From: Candidatus Melainabacteria bacterium
Lineage (GTDB): Bacteria; Cyanobacteriota; Vampirovibrionia; Obscuribacterales; Obscuribacteraceae
Assembly: GCA_003153555.1 (NCBI GenBank)
Contig: PLZS01000115.1
Coordinates: 1-64,000, forward strand
Direction: 5' to 3'
DNA: 64,000 nt
The position numbers and the translations under genes were made by a program. The stretch's first letter is position 1. Each line of letters starts with the position of its first letter. Below, piece after piece: positions 35,801 through 42,991 of this stretch. Under the pieces are notes generated by a model. That model was given only the letters and a program-made list of their open reading frames with translations, searched no databases and was not told the DNA's origin.

Positions 35801-36029
35801 GCAATACCAGTTGGATGATCAAATCGATTCACCTTACCGAGGTGGATTTTTCGTTCTCGCTAAACTCGCAGACCGGTACGAACAATTGGCCACAGAGGCA
35901 GGACTCTTAGTTAATCCAGAGCAGTGGGCCCGAACGCCAGGCTGGGCGCGGATTTGTTTCGGGTTGACTCCTTACCACTTCCAGCTAGCAAAAACGCGGC
36001 TAAGAGACTTTTTGGAGAATGGGAGCTAA
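32865..36029 (+). CDS. Plant-type methionine S-methyltransferase (methyltransferase fused to two PLP-fold domains)
   Basis: A 1054-residue protein starting at GTG. Residues about 1-350 are a class I SAM methyltransferase: VVELGTGSGWISLLL (123-137), LALDINPVAI, VIGCIPQVLHPD (209-220), LGGRPGPG and QQADDTDLASLVRLER. These phrases, in this order, match plant methionine S-methyltransferase (EC 2.1.1.12), which makes S-methylmethionine from methionine and SAM. Residues about 420-660 and 685-1054 are two aminotransferase-fold domains, again as in the plant enzyme. Unlike the plant protein as I recall it, the last domain keeps a PLP-type lysine site, DGISKIFAAGGMRCGF (Lys near residue 893), so it may be a working aminotransferase. 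The membrane protein gene at 36042 follows by 12 bases. Confidence 0.88.
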   Translation: MDASIQVAKLDNDEARQVASATVIPTLDALTSVSASDQSALITLLACLDNPASRTEACRTLHSLAECLSERPAANLSLKSLEIPGTTKPIRLILSPAVFSPEQWGRTFAEGLMKTPEMFYGKRVVELGTGSGWISLLLLLRTGVAELLALDINPVAITLARLNCWLNGTTSDGTLVFSQYGVPIINALRFAESDLLAEAFKSNERFDHVIGCIPQVLHPDEEGAEVKSRTSEEDLYNLSNYCFQQGILEDRFGLPLIARALEESQLCLNPGGKVTLVLGGRPGPGAIESMFSRRGFDSKLIWSRRIQQADDTDLASLVRLERTHSIQFHFFMSRDSQQAVSAETAVQLLKKNQDVYHDLLVYQAVTRWETPTTLFVRNLHEMKLDSLRNELDFSRVTEEQVSFLSRFSSDMLTSKAIPYPHERGDSGLRTKLAKFLNLYCHYPISVEQLFVGPERSQLLAMVLNMVTSSGDQVLISQSISSIYSPVTKQMQLSLVQGNDDLSELLQLVEIIQPAVVLIAPSQLSHPSSLTLQALRDHASKNPHRWYLVDDSAHFDISSDLNSNMTIRLAAQLKLPGNLIFIYGLIKNTVSPDLELSFLLNAPSKWIHAFDVGAELTYSRIAYPSQLYYEWLFDDLLSFPFPLQQTQSLDSHENETESTFSLNFLAAATDPVFNPKPINPEQVGVIRLDYGEMEAPVPDALVKGLFKGFLEESTDRLEQLMIERVCSYFKATRQVDVEPSQIVLSQGVFPLFGALLSTLRKRLKRAPIVALPDGSYGPVYAAIKYHGGIEQRIPTDPSKAFLLSADQLDRLDPKPDLLWLTQPNNPSGLYFHSDQIQSIVKTCRDRDILLLADEIFFLISDFRLGASTPKYLSFASALNGSASKNVFISDGISKIFAAGGMRCGFMVCPDDVWAQELRASVCLPPRSTLRAWDALYSPFLDSPPHRFVNLVSEKRDIQEYMDTIRKQLSSQRDELIDLLKQYQLDDQIDSPYRGGFFVLAKLADRYEQLATEAGLLVNPEQWARTPGWARICFGLTPYHFQLAKTRLRDFLENGS

Positions 36030-36041
36030 CCAAGCAACCCG

Positions 36042-36959
36042 ATGAAGACTGACACTGCGGAAATGTTTTCTCAGGATTTTGCCGAGTGCATTCTGTCGCC
36101 TGCGGATATGGTCGGTCGGGCATATCGCCTAGCCCGCAAGGACTGGAAGATCATGGTTGGCGTTTCGGCTATTCCCTCTTTTGTAAGCGCCCTTTCAGGC
36201 TCTATGTTAGGTCGGTCACTTGGTCATTCAGATGCTGGCAGGTGGACTCTTGTTGCAGTAATCGTGTTGATTTTTGTGAACGTGGGATGCGGTTTTGCCC
36301 TCCGTGTCATTCAGTTTGCTTTGGTGACTCTGCTACTTGGGCAGTATGCTGATTTGAAAACCGCTCTTGCAGAGTCTCGAGAAAAAATTTGGTTTATCCT
36401 TTGGATTTCTTTGCCTACTGTTCTGGCTGATCTTGTAGGAATTCTCCTGGCTGCGCTTTCGCTGTGGATGATGATTCCTGGCGAAAGTAAGAATATGATG
36501 TTCGCTGGTGCTGGAGCGATGGGTTTTGTACTGCTTATATTTATCAGCGTGCCACTTACCTGTTTGAGTCTCTTAAATCTGTTTTTCATTGTCATCCTTA
36601 TCGAAGAACGATTGTCGGTGCAAGACGGTTTTGTTCGCTTCACCCGTTTATGCGCGAATGCAAATGTTATGGGGTACATGGCAGGTTTCTTCGCCCTGTT
36701 TGCACTCGTATCGCTGATGCTTGAGTTGTGCACGCTGTTGTCGTCAGCGATAAATTTTTCAAACTCGTTACCATCTGGTGCGCTAAAAGAACTGTTTAGA
36801 GATGCGGAGTCATTATTGAGATGCGTCATATCAATGCCGGTATATGCATTTGTGACAGGCGCAGGAGCTGCCGGTTGCGCTGGGTTGTATACACAATTGA
36901 TTATGAAGCTGGAAGGCGCTGATCTCGTAAAGAACTTGGCTCAAGTTAAACAATGCTGA
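36042..36959 (+). CDS. Multi-pass membrane protein, unknown
   Basis: A 305-residue protein with about six hydrophobic segments, a soluble N-terminus (about 1-35) and a C-terminal cytoplasmic tail (KLEGADLVKNLAQVKQC). The general look, with long amphipathic helices after the first membrane pair and an EERLSVQDGFVRFTRL loop, is that of DUF975/glycerophosphodiesterase-type membrane domains, but I cannot assign it. It starts 12 bases after the methionine S-methyltransferase-like gene on the same strand, so it is probably co-transcribed and could transport or sense a product of that enzyme. Confidence 0.7.
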   Translation: MKTDTAEMFSQDFAECILSPADMVGRAYRLARKDWKIMVGVSAIPSFVSALSGSMLGRSLGHSDAGRWTLVAVIVLIFVNVGCGFALRVIQFALVTLLLGQYADLKTALAESREKIWFILWISLPTVLADLVGILLAALSLWMMIPGESKNMMFAGAGAMGFVLLIFISVPLTCLSLLNLFFIVILIEERLSVQDGFVRFTRLCANANVMGYMAGFFALFALVSLMLELCTLLSSAINFSNSLPSGALKELFRDAESLLRCVISMPVYAFVTGAGAAGCAGLYTQLIMKLEGADLVKNLAQVKQC

Positions 36960-36970
36960 CTTGCTTGCTA

Positions 36971-37471
36971 TTACTGCTGCTGTCGGGGATGCACTTTCAT
37001 AGGCCGCACCAGATTCGGTGCTAGCTCTCTGACTCCGTTGTGCACGTGCGCTGCTGACTGCTCGATAGCTTCTGCCGCTCTGTGACCTTCGTCCAGCACT
37101 TCCCTGATTCTCCGTTCGGTGTCAGTGCGCACTTCTTTCACCTGCTCCTCATAGGGCTTTTTAGCTTCAGTTATTTCTTCGGCTGTCGCCTTCCGATAGG
37201 CGCGAAAGGGAAAAGCAGGACCGCGCCCGTCGCCAATCATTTGCGTTTCTTCTTCCTTGATTGCGGCACAGTGGCGATCCGACTCTTCACTAATTTCCAG
37301 GGCGCGTTTTTCTGACTGCTCGATGTTCAAACGAGTGCGTTCGATTTGCTGTGTCTTTATTGTTTCGGTGCTCTTTTTCAATTCGGCTTGAAAGCGCGGC
37401 GATTGTGCTTTGACCATGGAGCCGGACACTATCGCGAAGACAGCTAGAGATGTGCAAATTTTCCTACGCAT
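36971..37471 (-). CDS. Secreted coiled-coil hypothetical protein
   Basis: A 166-residue protein with a signal peptide (MRRKICTSLAVFAIVSGSMV, ending KAQS), then Glu/Lys/Arg-rich amphipathic helices likely to form coiled coils (LNIEQSEKRALEISEESDRH, EVRTDTERRIREVLDEGHRA). No cysteines or catalytic motif stand out. It is downstream of, and on the same strand as, the TPR gene at 37494, separated by 22 bases, so they may form an operon. Function unknown. Confidence 0.65.
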   Translation of the reverse strand: MRRKICTSLAVFAIVSGSMVKAQSPRFQAELKKSTETIKTQQIERTRLNIEQSEKRALEISEESDRHCAAIKEEETQMIGDGRGPAFPFRAYRKATAEEITEAKKPYEEQVKEVRTDTERRIREVLDEGHRAAEAIEQSAAHVHNGVRELAPNLVRPMKVHPRQQQ

Positions 37472-37493
37472 TGCTAAGCCCTATGATCTGCAG

Positions 37494-38978
37494 CTATTCC
37501 TTTCTTTTGAATATATCCACGAGCCGATCCAGCACCGGGCGCGGATCATCGACAAACGGTTCAATATTGTGCAGCGAGTTCGTACCTACTGCTGTTGATT
37601 GAAAGGTGTTTAAATCTTCTTCTTCTTCTTCTTCTTCTTCTTTTTCCGCTCTTTCTTCAGGAATTTTACTACTCACCTGAGCGATCAAATCGACTTTGTT
37701 CATATCAGGCTTAAAGCGTGAAAACGTGCTGAATTGCTCTTCTTTCTGATTGCTGCTGGCGACGGGTTCCATCGCTTTAAACTGCCCACATTGATTCCAC
37801 TTGCCGGATGTAACACTGCGAATGTAGTTCTTCAAATTCACAGCTTCGTTTTCTCGATGGGATACATAGAGCATGTTTGCGTAATTGTTTAGAAGGATGA
37901 TTACATCGGCATGATTTGCGCCTTGGTTGGCAGTGCGAATAGCAATAGCTCGTTTGTATAGGGGCTCTGCTTCCTCGTGTTTATCGAGCGCGTGATAAAG
38001 CATAGCCAGATTGTTTGAAATCACCCCAATGTCGTGATGTTTGGCATCGAGCGTGGATTCATAAATTCGAAGAGTTCGCTCGCATATGGGCTGCGCCTCA
38101 GCCAATTTGCCGTTTTTCCACAACACCTCTGAGAAAAGTTCGAGCGTACTTGCAATGCGCGGGTCGGTCGGATCAAATTCATCGGTCGCGGCCACCGCTT
38201 TTCTCAATAGTTGTTCGGCCTGTAGCGTATTATTTTGTTGAACTGCATCCATGCCTTTGGCCACGAGTTCGACCCATTTTTCCTGCCTTTCAGGTGTTAC
38301 AGGTGCCTGTCGAGAACTCAACCAATTTGACAATAGAGCACTCTCAGCAGTCATCTCGGCGTCTGATATGGTTCGTTCTTCGACTGACTGACTCTCGCCA
38401 GGCGAAGTTACAGCTGGTGCGACCGGCGGGTTAAAGAGAGCTTCGGGACTGGCGATTTGGATCGATTTAAAGTGTCCAGAGCGGTTCCAGACACCAGTCT
38501 TCACGCTAACGGTACTGGCTTTCAAATCCTCTGCTTCAAGGGCGCGACCTGATGCGACCAGGAGATTGGCATAGTTTTTAACCAACTCTGCGACTTCGGG
38601 GTGCTCTACTCCCAGCACTTTTCTGCGAATCCGCAGTGCCCTTCTATACAGCTCCTCTGCCTCAGAAAATCGCTCCAGCGTGTGGTAGACCATGGCCAGA
38701 TTGTTGGCAAGGACGCCGATATCGGCGTGATCAGGACCAAGCTGATCTTCATGCAAGGAAAAGGTTTTGATCAGGATAGGCAAGGCGTCAGAGTACTGAT
38801 TATTGCGCCAATAAACGTGTGCCAGACCTTCAAGGGTAATAATCCGACGCCTGTCGTACTGGCCTAAGTCGTTGCAGAGCGTCAAAGCCATAAGCCAAAG
38901 CTGACTAGCTTCGTCTAATTTGCCTTGACGAACAGCTCTTTCAGCTGAAGACCGTATTTCGTCCCACTCGCTATCCAT
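37494..38978 (-). CDS. Twin-block kinesin-light-chain-like TPR protein with acidic run
   Basis: A 494-residue protein built like the one at 5573: two TPR blocks (about 1-170 and 225-400), each with kinesin-light-chain repeats (DIGVLANNLAMVYHTLERFSE, DIGVISNNLAMLYHALDKHEE) and each followed by a cap, VKTGVWNRSGHFKSIQ or VTSGKWNQCGQFKAME. The C-terminal part contains an uninterrupted run of glutamates encoded by a GAA repeat, then a tail ending in VLDRLVDIFKRKE. Presumably a cytoplasmic scaffold. The shared cap motif with the other family members is notable and has no known role. Confidence 0.85.
   Translation of the reverse strand: MDSEWDEIRSSAERAVRQGKLDEASQLWLMALTLCNDLGQYDRRRIITLEGLAHVYWRNNQYSDALPILIKTFSLHEDQLGPDHADIGVLANNLAMVYHTLERFSEAEELYRRALRIRRKVLGVEHPEVAELVKNYANLLVASGRALEAEDLKASTVSVKTGVWNRSGHFKSIQIASPEALFNPPVAPAVTSPGESQSVEERTISDAEMTAESALLSNWLSSRQAPVTPERQEKWVELVAKGMDAVQQNNTLQAEQLLRKAVAATDEFDPTDPRIASTLELFSEVLWKNGKLAEAQPICERTLRIYESTLDAKHHDIGVISNNLAMLYHALDKHEEAEPLYKRAIAIRTANQGANHADVIILLNNYANMLYVSHRENEAVNLKNYIRSVTSGKWNQCGQFKAMEPVASSNQKEEQFSTFSRFKPDMNKVDLIAQVSSKIPEERAEKEEEEEEEEDLNTFQSTAVGTNSLHNIEPFVDDPRPVLDRLVDIFKRKE
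37615..37641 (-). repeat. Trinucleotide microsatellite (GAA)9 in coding sequence
   Basis: Nine perfect TCT units on the plus strand encode a glutamate run in the TPR gene. Copy number could vary by slippage in steps that keep the reading frame. Confidence 0.85.
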
Positions 38979-39355
38979 AGATCACGAGTCCCTAAAGCGC
39001 CCGCGCTGATTACTATTGCCTGCTGTTATTAAATCTACCCTTTAATTGAAAAAAGTAGTTTAAAGCTTGTTTTGGGGGAATATAAATATCAGCAACTCAA
39101 ACGTTGACCAACGCTGAGAATGAAACGTACCCCAGCGGGCTTGTGCCCGAGACGCCCCTTCCTCAGCGGTCATTCAGGTCCAAATCTCCCGAACTGCCTC
39201 TGCCCTTTTAAACGATTAGCCACACAGTCAGCTGTGTGGTTAACGTCGTTCTTAGAATGGCTTCATAAGTTAACTTGTTGGATTGAAACGATGTTTGGGC
39301 TAAAAGGATTTTGAAAGGCTAACCCATTAAAATAGCATCGTTGACGAGATGCTCT
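38979..39355. other. Gene-poor intergenic stretch with one hairpin
   Basis: No convincing gene in 377 bases. A 64-codon frame at 39120-39314 has Cys/Pro-rich, non-protein-like composition. The only structure seen is the hairpin at 39216-39243. Confidence 0.4.
39216..39243 (+). promoter_or_regulatory. 12-bp stem-loop upstream of the SulP gene
   Basis: TTAGCCACACAG pairs with CTGTGTGGTTAA around the loop TCAG, with one G-U pair. No T-run follows. It may be a regulatory leader element or an operator-like inverted repeat for the SulP/carbonic anhydrase gene. Confidence 0.35.
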
Positions 39356-41839
39356 ATGGAAGAAGCCGTCCCAGCCAGTCCCAAGAAAGAACTTTGGGGA
39401 ATCGACTACCAATATCTGTTTTCTGAATGGAAACAGATGTTTGCCTCTGAATCCACAGTTGTCAAAGACATCTGGGCTGGAGCAACGGTTGCCCTTGTGG
39501 CGCTTCCGCTCAACCTTGCTTTGGCAATTGCGGCTGGTGTCGAACCCAGTGTTGGCATCACAACCGGTATCATCGCCGGAATTATCGGTTCCCTGTTTGG
39601 GGGACAACGATTAGCGGTGACTGGTCCAGCCGCGGCGATGGCAGTAGTCCTGGTCGAAATTTCTCAGACTTATGGAATCGGTGGCATCTGGATGGTCTGT
39701 TTGGTCGCCGGCGCTTTGCAGTTGCTGGCTGGTATGTTTAAGCTTGGCAGGTTGATTTCCTTTATCCCGATGCCCGTGACCGTGGGTTTCGCCACCGCCA
39801 TTGGTTCGCTTGTCTTTTTTAATGCCCTCGACGATTTTTTAGGCTTACCATCGAAACGAATTGCGCACGTAGGTGAAATGCCAGTACCGGCACACAACTT
39901 GCTGCCTCAGTTTTTGATCGATTTATCTGACATTTGGCATCGATGCGTCGTTCACCAGGAGATGAACTGGCAAGCGATTATACTCGGTGTGCTGGCCTTG
40001 GTAATTGCTTACTTCCTGCCTCGTTTAACCCGGGCAATTCCTGGACAGTTGGTTGCGATAGTGGTGACTACGATACTGGCCACTTTTTTGCATTTGAACG
40101 TGCCTGTGATTAAGGACGTGGCAACGATATCTAATTTGATGCCTGGGCCAGCATTGCCTCAATTGCCATGGCAGGACTTTTTTGTTCTGTTCCCGACGGC
40201 AATAACCGTGTTCATGCTGGGCTCGATTGAGTCGCTTCTTTCTGCGTCTGTGGCTGACGGCATGACTGGATCGTCAAAGCATCATTCAAATCAGGAGTTA
40301 GTTGGGCAAGGTATCGCAAATATGGTGGTGCCATTTTTCGGTGGCATTCCCGTTACTGGAGTAATCGCAAGAACCGCAGTTAACATCCGTGCTGGCGCCA
40401 GAACCAGGCTGGCCGGGGTGATTCACTCGCTTGTTTTGATGACGTTGATTTTCTTGTTGGCCAAACAAGCCGAGCAAATTCCGTTAGCGGCCCTTGCCGC
40501 TATTTTGATGCTGACCGGAATTCGATTGATTGAGTGGGATGCTGTTCGCGAAATTTGGCGCGTCTCTCGCGCTGAAGGATACGTTGTAATTGCCACGACT
40601 ATTGCAGCCGTGGCCGTGAATTTAACAGCCGGGGTTTTCGTTGGTTTGGTATTTGCTTGTGCTCTATTTATCCGCCAGATGAGCGATGTAAATCTCACAC
40701 CGAGCGCTGCGGGCAACGAAATGGTTATTGATATTCCTACCTGCAATTACGTTCGTACTTATGTTGTGGATGGACCGCTCTTCTTTGGAGCTGCCGAACG
40801 CTTCATCGAAAACATCATAGTTTTGGATACTGTCAAAGTAATCATTTTGCATATGAAAGCGGCTCGGGTAATGGATTTGACCGGCGTTGAGACGTTGCTC
40901 TCGATTCAACATCAATTGCGTCGACATGGCGGTAAGCTGGTGCTCGCCGAGTTGCCTGCGCAACCACTTGCTCTGTTGGATAAAACAAGTGCGCTCGAAA
41001 CAATCGGCAAAAGTAATGTTTTCAGCGATTACAAAACAGCTGTATTGACTGTAAATAATGACTTGCTGAGTAGCAATTGCAAATCTTGCGCGATCAAAGA
41101 AGGTAAAGGTCCCAAAGACTGCCGTCTTCGCAATGCGTTACTGGATGAGTCAAGCCCAATGGCTAGAATGTTGGAGGCCTTAAAGGCTACTCCAACTCGC
41201 TCTGACGAAGCTGGTCTGGAGTGGCTGTTTCCGGTTGACTCACCTGGTGAGATTCCGAAAATATTGCAGAACACGCCCATTGAGACCTTGTTACTAGGTC
41301 AGAATCTCGGTGAAATCCAAGTGCGTCCTACAAATATGGCCGAGATTGTTATCGGCATGTGCATTGACTTCAGAAAGTCATTATCTATTCCGCGAGACTG
41401 GGCCTTCATTCTGCGTCGTGAGGGCGCAAACATGGATGGTGCCGAGTTTGCTATCGCCTTGGCTTTATCCAAAGGGGTCAGACACATGGCCTTGATCGCT
41501 CATAATTCTTGCGCAATGTCCAACACCGCCGATCACCGAAAGGCGTTCGTGACTGTGCTTAGTCAAAAATATAATTGGAATCGTGAGCAAGCGCTGGATT
41601 TCTTTGACAATCACGCTCGTAGTCACGATATCGGCAACGAAATTGATTTCGTACTGCAAGAAGCGAATCGGCTTTCTGCACTTTTCCCCGGTTTGATGGT
41701 AGTGCCAATTCTGTTCAGAGTTGAGGACGATAGGCTTTATCTGATTTATGACTGGCTTATTGCCAATGCTAAAGACGACTCGATTATGCGAAAGTTGACT
41801 CTGCGTGATACTGGCGGATTCCGCACTATTTCGAACTAA
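39356..41839 (+). CDS. SulP-family anion transporter fused to STAS and beta-carbonic-anhydrase-like domains
   Basis: A protein of about 827 residues. A SulP membrane domain with 10-12 helices (LNLALAIAAGVEPSVGITTG, then GGQRLAVTGPAAAM) is followed by a STAS domain (about 470-570; VMDLTGVETLLSIQ), a Cys-containing linker (SCAIKEGKGPKDC) and a C-terminal beta-carbonic-anhydrase-like domain. The zinc site of the last is seen as MCIDFR and IAHNSCAM (Cys near 668, His near 716, Cys near 719). SulP/carbonic-anhydrase fusions are known and are taken to couple bicarbonate uptake to CO2 hydration. I place the start at ATG 39356; a TTG at 39341 is in frame but lacks a ribosome binding site. Confidence 0.88.
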   Translation: MEEAVPASPKKELWGIDYQYLFSEWKQMFASESTVVKDIWAGATVALVALPLNLALAIAAGVEPSVGITTGIIAGIIGSLFGGQRLAVTGPAAAMAVVLVEISQTYGIGGIWMVCLVAGALQLLAGMFKLGRLISFIPMPVTVGFATAIGSLVFFNALDDFLGLPSKRIAHVGEMPVPAHNLLPQFLIDLSDIWHRCVVHQEMNWQAIILGVLALVIAYFLPRLTRAIPGQLVAIVVTTILATFLHLNVPVIKDVATISNLMPGPALPQLPWQDFFVLFPTAITVFMLGSIESLLSASVADGMTGSSKHHSNQELVGQGIANMVVPFFGGIPVTGVIARTAVNIRAGARTRLAGVIHSLVLMTLIFLLAKQAEQIPLAALAAILMLTGIRLIEWDAVREIWRVSRAEGYVVIATTIAAVAVNLTAGVFVGLVFACALFIRQMSDVNLTPSAAGNEMVIDIPTCNYVRTYVVDGPLFFGAAERFIENIIVLDTVKVIILHMKAARVMDLTGVETLLSIQHQLRRHGGKLVLAELPAQPLALLDKTSALETIGKSNVFSDYKTAVLTVNNDLLSSNCKSCAIKEGKGPKDCRLRNALLDESSPMARMLEALKATPTRSDEAGLEWLFPVDSPGEIPKILQNTPIETLLLGQNLGEIQVRPTNMAEIVIGMCIDFRKSLSIPRDWAFILRREGANMDGAEFAIALALSKGVRHMALIAHNSCAMSNTADHRKAFVTVLSQKYNWNREQALDFFDNHARSHDIGNEIDFVLQEANRLSALFPGLMVVPILFRVEDDRLYLIYDWLIANAKDDSIMRKLTLRDTGGFRTISN

Positions 41840-41972
41840 TGTCACCGTATTTAGTGCCACTGGTGTATATGCAGTCGGCTCTGGTCTGCCTGAGCTTCGA
41901 TTTTTTCAAGGTCAAATGCTATTGAGTGTGTTAGCATTCTCCAGCCTGATTGGGTTCCCGGTCGCCTGCTTG

Positions 41973-42983
41973 ATGAAAATTTCGATCACTTTATCACTAG
42001 CTGTCACAACAATTGCTCTGTCCGTGAGCGCTGTTTTTGCTGGCGAGAATGTAGCCAACGCACCACAGGCTCAAGCAGAACAAGCCACAGCAGTTGTCTC
42101 TGAAACTGTGAAATCCGACTCACATGCGCAACCGCGGCCGTCCATAGATGAGCCTGCTGAGGCAGATTCTGACCAGGAGAAGCCGGGAATCAAAACTTCT
42201 TATAATATTCTCGGAATTCAGAATCGTATGGGCCCGGACCTGCCGCAATACAAGTTCTCACTGCGACGAAGTATTTTCCACCCCGTTCGTTCAGTCATTG
42301 AAACGGGCGCTAAGACGCAGCTGGAGATGAGGGGACTGCGGGAAGATATTAATGGACTGAGCAATTCTGTGCGTACGCTGAACCGACCAATTTATCAACT
42401 CAATAATCCAATTGAGAAGTTGAAGAACCCACTCACGGATCTGGATCAATCGGTTGGAAATCTGCACGACCCAATCGATAGCCTGCATCAACCAATTTCG
42501 GGACTGCAGGAGCCATTAAGCAATCTTAAAAACCCGTTAACCAATTTGCGCACTCCGTTGAACAGTGTCGGCAGCAGTGTTTCCGAGCTATCTAAACCGA
42601 TTGACCGCCTCAACACCCCTCTCCATGAATTGCGAAAGTCTACAGATGGAATCGTCCAACCGTTGCGCGGTGTAAATTCCGAATTGAAAGGTTTGCAAAA
42701 GCCGATTGGTGATATCGCCGAACCGCTTAATCAACTCTCAGCTCCGATTGCCGCTCTGCAGCCGTCTTTAAGCAGCCTCTCACCATCTGTGAACGCACTT
42801 AACGAGCGAATCGGTAAACTTGAAGTTCAAATAGGATTGTTGCAACAATCACTTGATCGATTGAGCCGTGATATTCCGCTGGCGATTTTTCTCAGCGCCG
42901 CCTTGATTGGGGCGGCGATTTGGACGGCTCGCAGAGTTCCATCAGTACAATCTAAGCCACGCTCTTGGAACAGTCCAGACTAG
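41973..42983 (+). CDS. Membrane-anchored proline-heptad repeat protein
   Basis: A protein of about 336 residues. The signal peptide is MKISITLSLAVTTIALSVSAVFAGE. The middle (about 115-310) consists of roughly 25 seven-residue units with the pattern L-x-x-P-(I/L)-x-x (LNNPIEK, LKNPLTD, LHDPIDS, LQEPLSN, LSAPIAA). One membrane helix (PLAIFLSAALIGAAIWTA) and a basic tail follow. Regular Leu with Pro at a fixed register is odd for a coiled coil and suggests an extended or kinked rod. The start is ATG 41973; the frame runs back to 41805 inside the SulP gene. Function unknown. Confidence 0.75.
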   Translation: MKISITLSLAVTTIALSVSAVFAGENVANAPQAQAEQATAVVSETVKSDSHAQPRPSIDEPAEADSDQEKPGIKTSYNILGIQNRMGPDLPQYKFSLRRSIFHPVRSVIETGAKTQLEMRGLREDINGLSNSVRTLNRPIYQLNNPIEKLKNPLTDLDQSVGNLHDPIDSLHQPISGLQEPLSNLKNPLTNLRTPLNSVGSSVSELSKPIDRLNTPLHELRKSTDGIVQPLRGVNSELKGLQKPIGDIAEPLNQLSAPIAALQPSLSSLSPSVNALNERIGKLEVQIGLLQQSLDRLSRDIPLAIFLSAALIGAAIWTARRVPSVQSKPRSWNSPD

Positions 42984-42991
42984 TGATCTGT

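Noticed and set aside
39120-39314. 64-codon plus-strand ORF in the SulP upstream gap
   Set aside because: Cys/Pro-rich without repeats or homology-like features, weak start context, and overlaps a stem-loop.
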